Below, piece by piece: positions 1-7,530 of a stretch of 64,000 nucleotides of DNA. The translations under genes and the position numbers were made by a program. The stretch comes from DIGJ01 sp041739345 (GTDB lineage Bacteria > Bacillota > Clostridia > Lachnospirales > Lachnospiraceae): the NCBI GenBank assembly GCA_041739345.1, contig JBGSNZ010000026.1:1-64000 (forward strand). Direction: 5' to 3'. Position 1 is the first letter of the stretch, and every line of letters starts with the position of its first letter. Below the pieces are notes generated by a model. The model saw nothing but the letters and a program-made list of their open reading frames with translations. It was not told where the DNA came from and did no database searches.

Positions 1-15
1 AATAGTATTCATCAT
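1..15 (-). CDS. 5' end of an unidentified gene leaving the window
   Basis: On the minus strand an AAAGGAG ribosome site (21-27) is followed, 5 or 8 bases later, by two consecutive ATG codons at 13-15 and 10-12. The only visible residues are M-M-N-T-I before the left edge. The spacing and the purine-rich site are typical of the real starts elsewhere in this window, so a gene probably begins here, but its product cannot be judged. Confidence 0.35.
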
Positions 16-73
16 ACAGTCTCCTTTACGATTTAATCTCGACAATTAATATCATAATAAAAAACTGTATGGT

Positions 74-107
74 TGGGAAGAGGGGTTATCCTTCTTCCCA
101 TTTTTTT
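74..107. terminator. Hairpin terminator between the MOSC gene and the left-edge gene
   Basis: TGGGAAGAGG pairs with CCTTCTTCCCA around a short loop, and the plus strand runs straight into seven T (101-107). In the minus direction, which would end the MOSC transcript, the T-run comes only about nine bases after the stem, so the hairpin is better formed as a plus-strand terminator. It may act in both directions. Confidence 0.55.
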
Positions 108-178
108 ATTTCTTTTGCCAATAATAATTATACACTAACAATAAATTATATATTATTTCTAATTGTATTTATGCAAAA

Positions 179-625
179 CTATATACTTACTTTATCCCCT
201 TTTCGAACTACACCTCCCTGAATTACCTTACAAAAAATACCTTCACTTGGAAGCAGACTAACGCCAAATGTCTCAGACACAATACTTGGATGATCTTCTT
301 TTCCAATCTGTGTAACCTCAAGGATTATATCTGTTCCTATGCTCAATTGATTTCCAATCAATAAACTTTGACAATCCAATCCTTCTATCAATATATTTTC
401 TGCAAAGTCACCAGGGCCTATAGTAAGGTCATTTTCCCGATTGACTTTGCAAATACTCTCCCAAGCAAGACAAGTAACCTGTCGGTCCCAATTTCCAGCA
501 TGACCATCACTCTCAATTCCATAATTTTTTATCATATTTGCCTCTGGAACCTCATGCTTAAGCTGTCCTCTTTTAGGACTAATTGAAATACTAAAAATTT
601 TTCCACTTTTCTTTCTATTTTCCAT
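179..625 (-). CDS. MOSC-domain protein (molybdenum cofactor-related), cysteine-poor variant
   Basis: A 148-residue stand-alone MOSC domain, the beta-strand-rich fold shared with the C-terminus of molybdenum cofactor sulfurase and thought to carry sulfur or bind molybdopterin. Recognisable segments are GIESDGHAGNWDRQVTCLA, GPGDFAENILIEGL and EGIFCKVIQGG near the end. Clostridial relatives, as I recall them, carry a GKEC-x-x-x-C segment. Here it reads GKEDHPSIV, so both cysteines are missing. The start at 625 follows a GAGGTG site. It is transcribed from its own consensus promoter (738-766), separated by a terminator (839-880) from the molybdate-type transporter operon upstream. The neighbourhood supports a molybdenum or tungsten cofactor role. 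The exact biochemical activity is unknown. Confidence 0.85.
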   Translation of the reverse strand: MENRKKSGKIFSISISPKRGQLKHEVPEANMIKNYGIESDGHAGNWDRQVTCLAWESICKVNRENDLTIGPGDFAENILIEGLDCQSLLIGNQLSIGTDIILEVTQIGKEDHPSIVSETFGVSLLPSEGIFCKVIQGGVVRKGDKVSI

Positions 626-737
626 GTTTACACCTCACATAATGGATAGGTAATGAAATTTACCACCAACTCTTTTATTGTCATTGTTATTTTGGTTGCC
701 TCTACTGCATCTTAAATATGAGCATATGCTAATTACA

Positions 738-766
738 ATAATACGATTTCTACATTTACTTGTCAA
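738..766 (-). promoter_or_regulatory. Consensus sigma-A promoter of the MOSC gene with adjacent palindrome
   Basis: On the minus strand TTGACA (761-766) and TATTAT (738-743) are separated by exactly 17 bases. The predicted transcription start is near 731, directly followed by the perfect palindrome AGCATATGCT (721-730), a possible operator. The resulting leader is about 105 nt. Confidence 0.7.
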
Positions 767-838
767 ACTTCAATTATATTTTTCTACATTTACCATTAAG
801 AACGCTGTCTTACTTTATTTAATTTTTTATAGCACTTG

Positions 839-880
839 CAAAAAAGGATTGATACACTTTATCCGTGTACCAATCCTTTT
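839..880 (-). terminator. Intrinsic terminator of the molybdate-type transporter operon
   Basis: On the minus strand AAAGGATTGGTACAC pairs with GTGTATCAATCCTTT across a 7-base loop and is followed by a T-run. It lies 23 bases after the stop of the DUF364-like gene, so it ends that operon and separates it from the MOSC gene. Confidence 0.85.
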
Positions 881-902
881 CACATTTTAGGCTAATTATA
901 AT

Positions 903-1643
903 TTAATCATCTGCATAACAGATGCGTTTAAGATTAAGTAGTGGTGCAGCTCCAGAAAGTGTAGTTCCAAAAAACAGGACTTCTTTTTTTAGTTCCATAT
1001 ACTTTACAATGGTTCCATTACACAAAGTACTTCCCGTACATAAAATCAAGTCCGCCCATTCTGTTACTTCACTATATTGTTTTTCTCCGTCCTCTACTAA
1101 AACCCCATATCTCTCCTGTCCGATATTTGCTGGATTCAGATCAAGTACCCTTACATCAAATTCATTTGATAAATTTTCCAGCATGGCTGGTTGATATCCT
1201 ATAAGAGCGATTCTTGGATTTCCATATCGTTTTTTTACTTCATCCTTCATTTTTCTAGCACATGTCTCAGGCTCATCATTCTTGCAGTGTACGCATCGAT
1301 CTGCTTTCTTTAAAAAGTTCATAACTGCATTTAATGTTGCTATAAATAATCCTCTTGCATGTCCATCTTCCATTAAGTCCAATTCGCAAATATCTTTTAT
1401 GTTTCCATTAAATAACGCCGGTGCGTCGGTAAAAGCTTGACCATATGATCCTTTATATTCTGCCTGTAGCATAACCTCTTTACCTGTAATAATTGGAAAA
1501 TCTTGTCTTACCGTATTTCCGATTGCTTCTTTCGGAGTAAGGGTCTTCAATGTAATATTAATTTTATCGTCAAGCATATTTTCTTTTTCTAAAATTGCAA
1601 TGAACTTTTCTTTTAATACTAAAAATAATTCTTTTTCTGTCAT
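903..1643 (-). CDS. DUF364-like protein (putative heavy-metal chelation domain)
   Basis: A 246-residue soluble protein resembling the DUF4213/DUF364 family, whose C-terminal half has a Rossmann-like fold and is often found beside molybdate, tungstate or iron transporters. The second half shows PRIALIGYQPAMLENL and DLNPANIGQ, and ends with LILCTGSTLCNGTI, all typical of DUF364. A small cysteine cluster (CVHC then C eight residues later, about residues 120-132) could bind metal. It is the last gene of the transporter operon: its ATG (GGAAG site) lies 4 bases after the ATPase gene. A metal-handling role linked to molybdate or tungstate uptake is inferred from family context only. Confidence 0.7.
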   Translation of the reverse strand: MTEKELFLVLKEKFIAILEKENMLDDKINITLKTLTPKEAIGNTVRQDFPIITGKEVMLQAEYKGSYGQAFTDAPALFNGNIKDICELDLMEDGHARGLFIATLNAVMNFLKKADRCVHCKNDEPETCARKMKDEVKKRYGNPRIALIGYQPAMLENLSNEFDVRVLDLNPANIGQERYGVLVEDGEKQYSEVTEWADLILCTGSTLCNGTIVKYMELKKEVLFFGTTLSGAAPLLNLKRICYADD

Positions 1644-1647
1644 CTTT

Positions 1648-2361
1648 TTACTTCCTTCCTAAAAATTCTTCTACTTCTCTTTCATAAGTCGAGGTCAATA
1701 AATCATCACTATTTACTATTGCTTTTAGTTCACCATTCAATAAGATTCCTACTCTGTTTGCCAGTAATTGGGCCTCCTTAAAATCATGTGTTACAAATAC
1801 AATCGTACAATGAAATTTTTTATGTATCTTTAGTATTTCCTCATACATTTTTTGCTTTGTTGCAGGATCAAGTGCACAAAAAGGTTCATCTAACAATAAA
1901 ATGGATGGTTTGAGGGCAAGGGTCCTTGCAAGTGCTACCCGCTGACATTCTCCACCACTTAATGTACAAGGATATTGATCCTTTATATAGGATATTCCTA
2001 ATAATTGCATCAGATTTTCTGCTTGTTCTGCTTGTTCTTTTTTAGTTTTTCTATGCATTTTTAATCCATAAGTAATATTATCAAATACCTTCATATGGGG
2101 AAACAACTGATAGTCTTGATATACGAATCCAATCTTCCTATCTTCAATTGAAATCTCTCTAACATTTTTCCCATCGATTAAAACCTGTCCAACTTCTCCC
2201 GCATACATACCAATGATAGTTTCTAACAAAACTGTCTTTCCCGCTCCTGTCCTTCCAAGAATCGCAAATATTTCTCCGCTTTTAATTTCAAGATCAATAT
2301 TTTTCAGTCGAAAATTTCCTCTGGCTACCGAAAATTTTTCAATTTGTATTTTCCCTGCCAC
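1648..2361 (-). CDS. modC: Molybdate/tungstate-type ABC transporter ATP-binding protein
   Basis: A 237-residue ABC ATPase powering the importer formed with the permease and lipoprotein upstream. Walker A is GRTGAGKT (about residues 36-43), the Q-loop is YQDYQLFPHM, the signature is LSGGECQR and Walker B is ILLLDEPFCALD, followed by the switch histidine in FVTHD. It ends soon after the nucleotide-binding domain and lacks the C-terminal molbindin (TOBE) domain of classical ModC, so it resembles short ModC, WtpC or TupC forms. The start is GTG at 2361, with a GGCAGG-like site. It begins two bases after the permease stop, so the genes are probably translationally coupled. Confidence 0.85.
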   Translation of the reverse strand: MAGKIQIEKFSVARGNFRLKNIDLEIKSGEIFAILGRTGAGKTVLLETIIGMYAGEVGQVLIDGKNVREISIEDRKIGFVYQDYQLFPHMKVFDNITYGLKMHRKTKKEQAEQAENLMQLLGISYIKDQYPCTLSGGECQRVALARTLALKPSILLLDEPFCALDPATKQKMYEEILKIHKKFHCTIVFVTHDFKEAQLLANRVGILLNGELKAIVNSDDLLTSTYEREVEEFLGRK

Positions 2362-2363
2362 GC

Positions 2364-3164
2364 TTACCTGCCTCCTCGATTCAATTGTTTGGAACGGTTC
2401 ATGTAATTTGAGATTGCTATTGTTATTGCCGAAATAATAAGCATTATGGTCGCTGTTGCCATTGCCATGCTGTTATTTCCAGTGGAAATGCTTAAATAAA
2501 TACTTCCTGGTAAAGTCTCTGTTTTAAAACGCGTAATTCCAACTAGCATAAGAGTTGCTCCAAATTCTCCAAGTGCTCTTGACCATGTTAGAATCGTTGT
2601 ACTTATCAGACTGCGTTTACACATCGGAAGCAAAATAGTAAGAAAAGCTTTAAATTTGCTAGCACCTAATGACTGTGCAATAAACTCTAATCTTTCATCT
2701 ACTTCTTCCATTGCAGTTCGAATCAGACGAATCGCATAGGGAAGATTGACCAATATGTGTGCCATTACAATTCCAATAGGCGAAAATATAACTTTAAATC
2801 CCATATCTTTTAACGTTTTTCCTACATTTGTACAAAAAAGAATCAGTAAGCTAAGTCCAAGTAATATAAATGGAAGTGATAGGGTCAATTCGATAATAAT
2901 TCCAGCCGTTTTTTTAAGTGGCATATTCGTTCTTGTCAATGCATAAGCAGTCGGAAGCGCTAAAACCATAACAACTATGGTCGAAATACAGGAAGTGGAG
3001 ATACTTAAACCAAAAGCAAACTGAATTTCTTTTGATGAAAATGCATCCAATAGATTTGGCAAGCCTCCAATTATTATTGCACAAATAGCACTTCCGATGA
3101 ACAAGATCACCAGAAGCGCTATTATTATTGTAACAATGGAAAAAACATCTTTTTTTTCTTTCAT
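2364..3164 (-). CDS. modB: Molybdate/tungstate-type ABC transporter permease
   Basis: A 266-residue integral membrane permease of the ModB/WtpB/CysT type. About six hydrophobic helices can be seen, the first at about residues 9-34. The cytoplasmic coupling loop is visible as EFIAQSLGASKFKAFLTILL (EAA-type motif, about residues 158-178), with the ALGEFGATLMLVG segment typical of molybdate and sulfate permeases. It partners the ATPase directly downstream and the lipoprotein upstream. The start at 3164 follows an AAGGA site at a slightly long distance. Substrate specificity between molybdate and tungstate cannot be settled from sequence. Confidence 0.87.
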   Translation of the reverse strand: MKEKKDVFSIVTIIIALLVILFIGSAICAIIIGGLPNLLDAFSSKEIQFAFGLSISTSCISTIVVMVLALPTAYALTRTNMPLKKTAGIIIELTLSLPFILLGLSLLILFCTNVGKTLKDMGFKVIFSPIGIVMAHILVNLPYAIRLIRTAMEEVDERLEFIAQSLGASKFKAFLTILLPMCKRSLISTTILTWSRALGEFGATLMLVGITRFKTETLPGSIYLSISTGNNSMAMATATIMLIISAITIAISNYMNRSKQLNRGGR

Positions 3165-3215
3165 ATAGTTATAATTCCTTGTTTTGTCTTTTGTTTTGTC
3201 TCTTGTTTTACTATT

Positions 3216-4040
3216 TTACTCTGCAGATTCATATCCAAAACTTGCCCAGATTCCTTTTGCTGTATCACTATCCAAATATGTATAGAATGCATCTAGTGCT
3301 TCTGAATCTTTCGAACAATTGAGTTTAACCGCAGGTATTGTTTTAACATAAGCATCCATATCCTTAGTATCTACAATTTCTACACCATCAATGTTACAAT
3401 TTTCTTTCCAAACAATGGCTGCATCTGCCTCTTTTGCCGCAATTACTGTTGCAAGCTGAGGTGCTGTTGTCGTTGTTGCTTCAATATTGATCAAATCGAA
3501 AATCTTTGCTTCTGTCAATGCTTTTTTCGCAATCTTTCCAATTGGGGTAGATTCTGCATCGCCCATAATAAAGCTAACTCCATCTTTTGTTAAATCTTTC
3601 AATCCCGTGATTCCTTTTGGATTATCCTTTGATACCAATAGAACAGGTATGTGTTTTACTAAAGCTTTTTGGTCTTCAACGTAGTCTTTTACAGGTTCTA
3701 CTTCATCTTGTGATCCTGCAATAAACATATCACCTTCTTTTGAAGTTGTAATTTGCGACTGAATTTGCCCTGCGTTTTCAAAGGTAACATTTACTTCACA
3801 ATTCGTTTGTTCTTTAAATGCATCTGCAATTTTTTGAAAAGGTTCTGTCATTCCGGCACCACAATAAATCATCAAAGTATGATCCTTCAAATCTGTAGCA
3901 GTGCTCTCTTCTGGTGATGCAGATTGCTGTGTTGTTTGAGTTTCCGTTTCTACTGTGTTCCCCGTTTTGTTTCCACAGCCTGTTATCATCGTCGTTCCCA
4001 TGATTGCTACCATCATTAATACCAATAATTTCTTTTTCAT
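3216..4040 (-). CDS. modA: Molybdate/tungstate-type substrate-binding lipoprotein
   Basis: A 274-residue extracytoplasmic binding protein anchored by a lipobox (ITGC, cysteine at residue 22) after a hydrophobic signal peptide. The mature protein shows ModA-family features: LMIYCGAGMTEPFQKIADAF near the N-terminus, DMFIAGSQDEV, and IWASFGYE near the C-terminus. A Thr/Ser-rich spacer links it to the lipid anchor. It opens the operon SBP-permease-ATPase-DUF364, with an AGGAG site 8 bases before the ATG. The consensus promoter and hairpins upstream suggest regulated expression. No ModE-like regulator is seen nearby. Tungstate instead of molybdate is possible. Confidence 0.85.
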   Translation of the reverse strand: MKKKLLVLMMVAIMGTTMITGCGNKTGNTVETETQTTQQSASPEESTATDLKDHTLMIYCGAGMTEPFQKIADAFKEQTNCEVNVTFENAGQIQSQITTSKEGDMFIAGSQDEVEPVKDYVEDQKALVKHIPVLLVSKDNPKGITGLKDLTKDGVSFIMGDAESTPIGKIAKKALTEAKIFDLINIEATTTTAPQLATVIAAKEADAAIVWKENCNIDGVEIVDTKDMDAYVKTIPAVKLNCSKDSEALDAFYTYLDSDTAKGIWASFGYESAE

Positions 4041-4088
4041 AACTTCTCCTCCGACTTATTTTAGAATACAATTCGCTATTAAAAATAA

Positions 4089-4184
4089 AGTTTGCCAGCC
4101 TTTTTATAAAGGTCGCCAAACTCTATAAAAACTTTACTATATTTTTGAGCATATGTCAATATGGTGTCCATCATAGCGCACCAT
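4089..4184 (-). promoter_or_regulatory. Promoter of the molybdate-type operon with two inverted repeats
   Basis: On the minus strand TTGACA (4154-4159) is followed after 17 bases by TAAAGT (4131-4136). Immediately downstream the leader can form a long imperfect hairpin (4089-4122) whose outer arms are AGTTTG and CAAACT and inner arms CCTTT and AAAGG. Just upstream of the -35 lies ATGGTG-N12-CACCAT (4161-4184). Either could be a metal-responsive operator. The upstream repeat would also look like a plus-strand terminator because seven T follow it on that strand. No molybdenum-cofactor riboswitch consensus was recognised. Confidence 0.5.
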
Positions 4185-4196
4185 TTTTTTGATCAT

Positions 4197-4634
4197 CTAC
4201 AAATCAGATAAATATTCTAGTAATTCAGAAACACTTTCAAAAATAGAATCCATTGATGCTTCTAACATTGGATTTAGTTTTGAATCTACATATGCACCTC
4301 TTTTATCCGTATGCAATCCTATCAATAATATATTTTGATTTACTAATTGCTTATGCATATAAGACATGCCTAATGCAACACAAGCCCCTTCATCCGGTAT
4401 TCGACCATCTAATACAAAAAGAAATATATCCGATGTTAACATTTCTTTTTTATCTAAGTCAAAAATGGCTTTTGATCTTTCAAGACTAGTCATTTTGGTA
4501 GAGCTATCTTTAGTTACACCATCTCTTTGAGGCAAAAATACGTTATATCCTATTATTTCGATTTGCTCCGTTAGTTTTTTATTGAATTCTTTTTCTGCAT
4601 CACAAAATAGTGGTCCTGCAAAATATAGTTTCAT
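4197..4634 (-). CDS. Nucleoside 2-deoxyribosyltransferase
   Basis: A roughly 145-residue cytoplasmic enzyme of the nucleoside 2-deoxyribosyltransferase family, which exchanges bases between deoxynucleosides in nucleotide salvage. It begins with the family hallmark KLYFAGPLFCDAEKEF, continues with VFLPQRDG and contains LFVLDGRIPDEGACVALGMS, where the D-x-x-x-D/E-x-G-x-x-x-E-type segment carries the catalytic region. Upstream in-frame starts exist at 4664 (TTG) and 4646. I prefer ATG 4634 because AAAGGA precedes it and the family begins at this motif. It is the last gene of the Y-family polymerase operon. Confidence 0.85.
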   Translation of the reverse strand: MKLYFAGPLFCDAEKEFNKKLTEQIEIIGYNVFLPQRDGVTKDSSTKMTSLERSKAIFDLDKKEMLTSDIFLFVLDGRIPDEGACVALGMSYMHKQLVNQNILLIGLHTDKRGAYVDSKLNPMLEASMDSIFESVSELLEYLSDL

Positions 4635-4698
4635 ATTTTTTATCATTCCTTTCTCTTTGTTCAAGGCACAAATAAGTCCTTGTTTTTTAATTTACTGT

Positions 4699-5109
4699 CT
4701 AAATAACAATTCCTTCCAGATGATCAATCTCGTGCTGTATTATCTGTGCTACCCAACCCTTAAAAGTCTGCTTCTGTTTCTTAAAGTTCTGGTCTTCGTA
4801 TTCAACCTCTATGCTGTCATATCTCTTTGTTTTCCGAACACCAGTTAAAGACAAACACCCCTCTTCTGTTTCATAGGGATTTAGTTTCTTTGTGATAACA
4901 GGATTTACCATAGGAACGATTTCATTTCCAAAACTAAATACAATAATTCTTTTTTTCACCCCAATCATATTCGCAGCCATTCCAACACAATGTTGTGCAT
5001 TCACTCTTAGGGTATCTATCAAATCAACAATAACGGCCGCATCTTCCTTGGTTGCTACTACTGACTTTTGTTTTAAAAATAACTCATCCCTCACAATTGC
5101 TCTAACCAT
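4699..5109 (-). CDS. Peptide deformylase-like metalloenzyme, divergent
   Basis: A 136-residue protein with the three peptide deformylase motifs, which remove the N-formyl group from new proteins. Motif 2 is EGCLSL, giving the cysteine metal ligand, and motif 3 is QHEIDHLEG, giving two histidine ligands and the catalytic glutamate. Motif 1 reads GMAANMIG instead of the usual G-L-A-A-P-Q-V-G, so the normal oxyanion-stabilising glutamine is methionine. The protein stops right after motif 3 and is shorter than housekeeping enzymes. ATG 5109 is chosen because GGAAGGA lies 9 bases upstream. It overlaps the end of the YolD-like gene by 8 bases, indicating translational coupling. It may be an accessory deformylase. 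Confidence 0.82.
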   Translation of the reverse strand: MVRAIVRDELFLKQKSVVATKEDAAVIVDLIDTLRVNAQHCVGMAANMIGVKKRIIVFSFGNEIVPMVNPVITKKLNPYETEEGCLSLTGVRKTKRYDSIEVEYEDQNFKKQKQTFKGWVAQIIQHEIDHLEGIVI

Positions 5110-5569
5110 TTTCTTCATTCCTTCCAATATTCTTATATTGATGAAAAATTTTCCCTTTGATTCTAATGATTTCCTCTATAGGTATCCTTGTTTCATCCTG
5201 CATAACGACAGTTCGCTCATAACCATCTATTTTTTTCACAATACCAATAACAGAAATGTAAGCTCCGCCAGTCTTCTTGTCATCTGGCTGAAAATAAGTG
5301 ATTTCAAGCTCCGGTTGACTACTTAACTGATCATGTACGATTCTCAATTTTTCATCTAATACATTTTTCGCAGCCTCATCCAATTCCATTCTTTTATTTG
5401 TTCTCCTTGCTGTCTCCTTGATGGCTCCCTCATAACCAGTCAATGCAGCAAATGGAGAAAATTGTGCTGCACGATCAAGTGTAGACATATGTGGATGAGA
5501 TTTAGATACATGGTGTGGTAGATTGATGATATCATCATACCGATGTTCATAATTAATATCGTCTTTCAT
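5102..5569 (-). CDS. YolD-like protein, partner of the Y-family polymerase
   Basis: A 155-residue cytoplasmic protein of the YolD-like family, found in Firmicutes directly after UvrX/UmuC-like polymerases and thought to modulate them functionally like UmuD. The diagnostic segment is HMSTLDRAAQFSPFAALTGY (about residues 27-46). The C-terminal half contains GGAYISVIGIVKKID and PIEEIIRIKG, a small beta-barrel-like part. The start at 5569 (KDDINYEH) follows AAGGAGG at 6 bases. A longer reading to 5596 has no ribosome site. It lies between the polymerase (46-base gap) and the deformylase-like gene (8-base overlap). Confidence 0.85.
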   Translation of the reverse strand: MKDDINYEHRYDDIINLPHHVSKSHPHMSTLDRAAQFSPFAALTGYEGAIKETARRTNKRMELDEAAKNVLDEKLRIVHDQLSSQPELEITYFQPDDKKTGGAYISVIGIVKKIDGYERTVVMQDETRIPIEEIIRIKGKIFHQYKNIGRNEENG

Positions 5570-5614
5570 TTTCTGCCTCCTTATGCATTGTTTCACAAGC
5601 CTTTCCTTCCTAAT

Positions 5615-7144
5615 CTATGCCTTATGCCCTCCTATTTGCTTGTTTCGTTCTACCGACATAGCACCCTCTTCCAGATTCATACCCTTTAATATAGCGTTTT
5701 TTCCAAACTTTTTCTTTATGTCCAATACCGCTTGTTGCATCTTCTTTTCACGTTCCAGCTCGGCTTTCTCTTCTTCTCTTTTCTTTTGTTCAGCTGCATA
5801 ATCAGTGAACAAGTCAAGCTGTTCAAAGGAATCGAACTTTACTACAGAACTTTCATCAACAACATGATTTGCGGTTATGTTAATCCTTCTAATCAAAAGG
5901 TTTTTATCTACAATCTGACTATACAAATCCATGACAGCCTCTATTATTAGTTTTGTAGAGGACGTTAGGCATCCTAGATTTACAGTTCCATGAGCATGTT
6001 TTGGAACTGTACGCCCATAGTGATCGGTAGTTACAGGTCCATTGTATTTCTTCCTTATCTCTGGATTACTAAGATTCTCAATATCATAGCCTACAGTTAA
6101 AACCATCTGATCCGCCACATGCCCTTTATCAACCAGATCAAGAACAAGAAGATCAGTCATTTCCCGTACAATCAACCTTGCTTTCTCATAATCATATGGG
6201 GACTGCAGAACTTGTCCAGACCCAAGGCTATTCACACTAGGTTTATAAGCCTTTATATCTGCTATGGTACACGGTTCCCAGCCCCAAGCATGATCAATCA
6301 ACAGCTCAGCATTTATTCCAAACAACTTATAAAGCAGTTCTTCATTGTAATAATTGTTAGGCTCTCCAATCGAACACCTTGCCACATCCCCCATTGTAAA
6401 CAGACCATTTTCTTCTAATTTCCTGGCATATCCTCTGCCAACACGCCAGAAATCCGTCAGTTCACAATGTGACCAGAGGAGTCGGCGATAGGTCATCTCA
6501 TCTAATTCAGCAATCCGGACTCCATCCTTGTCTGGTACTATGTGTTTCGCCACGATATCCATCGCAATCTTACAAAGATATAAGTTAGTGCCAATTCCAG
6601 CTGTGGCAGTAATTCCAGTGGTTTGAAGAACTTCTTGTATCATCTTCATAGCAAGTTCACGTGCTGAAAGATTGTAAGTCTGCAAATAATTGGTCACATC
6701 CATAAAAACTTCATCTATAGAGTAAACATGTATATCTTCAGGTGCAACATACTTTAGATAAATACTGTAGATCCTAGTACTATATTCCATATAGTAAGCC
6801 ATTCTTGGTAGTGCTGTAATATAATCTAATGACAATTCAGGAGATTTTTTTAATACTATATCGTCATAGGACGAGCCATTAAATACGTGACCAGGGGCTT
6901 TTCCAACTCGTTGTGAGTTCACCTCTTTGACTTTTTGAACAACTTCAAAGAGTCTTGCTCGCCCTGGAATGCCATAAGCCTTCAAAGATGGTGACACCGC
7001 AAGACAGATTGTCTTTTCAGTGCGGCTTGCATCAGCAACAACAAGATTAGTAGTCAAAGGGTCAAGATTACGTTCAGCACATTCGACAGAGGCATAGAAA
7101 GATTTTAGATCAATCGCAATATAAACATGATTTTCCTGTTTCAT
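5615..7144 (-). CDS. Y-family translesion DNA polymerase (UvrX/UmuC/DinB-like)
   Basis: A 509-residue DNA repair polymerase copying damaged templates. The N-terminal palm has the first catalytic motif YIAIDLKSFYASVECAERN (about residues 8-26), and the second acidic pair lies in HVYSIDEVFMDVT (about residues 140-152). The helix-hairpin-helix thumb follows (DFWRVGRGYARKLEENGLF) and then the little-finger domain. The C-terminus carries a charged coiled-coil-like stretch (KKREEEKAELEREKKMQQ). This architecture plus the YolD-like gene downstream matches the UvrX/YqjW group of Bacillota, often damage-inducible and sometimes on mobile elements. The start at 7144 follows AAGGAGG. No LexA box was recognised in the promoter. 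Confidence 0.9.
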   Translation of the reverse strand: MKQENHVYIAIDLKSFYASVECAERNLDPLTTNLVVADASRTEKTICLAVSPSLKAYGIPGRARLFEVVQKVKEVNSQRVGKAPGHVFNGSSYDDIVLKKSPELSLDYITALPRMAYYMEYSTRIYSIYLKYVAPEDIHVYSIDEVFMDVTNYLQTYNLSARELAMKMIQEVLQTTGITATAGIGTNLYLCKIAMDIVAKHIVPDKDGVRIAELDEMTYRRLLWSHCELTDFWRVGRGYARKLEENGLFTMGDVARCSIGEPNNYYNEELLYKLFGINAELLIDHAWGWEPCTIADIKAYKPSVNSLGSGQVLQSPYDYEKARLIVREMTDLLVLDLVDKGHVADQMVLTVGYDIENLSNPEIRKKYNGPVTTDHYGRTVPKHAHGTVNLGCLTSSTKLIIEAVMDLYSQIVDKNLLIRRINITANHVVDESSVVKFDSFEQLDLFTDYAAEQKKREEEKAELEREKKMQQAVLDIKKKFGKNAILKGMNLEEGAMSVERNKQIGGHKA

Positions 7145-7160
7145 AGTCTAAGCCTCCTTC

Positions 7161-7265
7161 TTATTCTTCAATCTCTGAATCCATTTCATCCCATGTTACT
7201 CCATATAGTGCTTTGCTAAAGGTATATCCAACAATATGAGAATTTCTAAATCCGACCTTATTCAT
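7161..7265 (-). CDS. Possible 34-residue small ORF ahead of the polymerase gene
   Basis: An open frame starting ATG at 7265 and stopping TAA at 7161 encodes about 34 residues, beginning MNKVGFRNSHIVGY and ending GVTWDEMDSEIEE. It lies between the operon promoter and the polymerase ribosome site. No Shine-Dalgarno sequence precedes it, and the predicted transcript start is only a few bases upstream, so it would be leaderless. It could be a small regulatory protein, a leader peptide, or the decayed end of an older gene. I do not recognise a family. Confidence 0.3.
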   Translation of the reverse strand: MNKVGFRNSHIVGYTFSKALYGVTWDEMDSEIEE

Positions 7266-7279
7266 GCATAATAATTTAA

Positions 7280-7308
7280 ATTATATCAAGAATTCATTGC
7301 TTATTCAA
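7280..7308 (-). promoter_or_regulatory. Promoter of the Y-family polymerase operon
   Basis: On the minus strand TTGAAT (7303-7308) and a perfect TATAAT (7280-7285) are separated by 17 bases. It reads into the small ORF and then the polymerase, YolD-like, deformylase-like and deoxyribosyltransferase genes. Confidence 0.7.
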
Positions 7309-7391
7309 TTATGGCATGATAATTGTTTGGTTCTCCATTCGATACTGTATCTTTTTCGATAAGATGAATTTGAACATTTCCAACTATAAGT

Positions 7392-7440
7392 AAAAATGAG
7401 CTTATTCAATATCATCATAATGAGATAATTGAATAAGCTC
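7392..7440 (-). terminator. Intrinsic terminator of the giant GH3-GH30 gene
   Basis: A perfect 13-base inverted repeat, GAGCTTATTCAAT with ATTGAATAAGCTC, spans 7398-7440 around a 17-base loop. On the minus strand it is followed by ATTTTTA. It lies about 90 bases after the stop of the giant glycosidase gene. Confidence 0.8.
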
Positions 7441-7530
7441 AAGTATATATCTATGTTCCTATAACTTTGGGACTCAGTTTATCTTTAGTATCTCTACTAA
7501 CTTGCTGGTACTGTTACCGCCGTTTATTTC

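Noticed and set aside
3814..4119. A 101-codon frame overlapping the start of the binding protein gene
   Set aside because: It is a shadow of the substrate-binding lipoprotein in another frame, with low-complexity translation and no ribosome site.
4041..4196. Molybdenum-cofactor riboswitch upstream of the importer operon
   Set aside because: The leader is short and only a simple hairpin is visible; I could not find the conserved Moco riboswitch elements.
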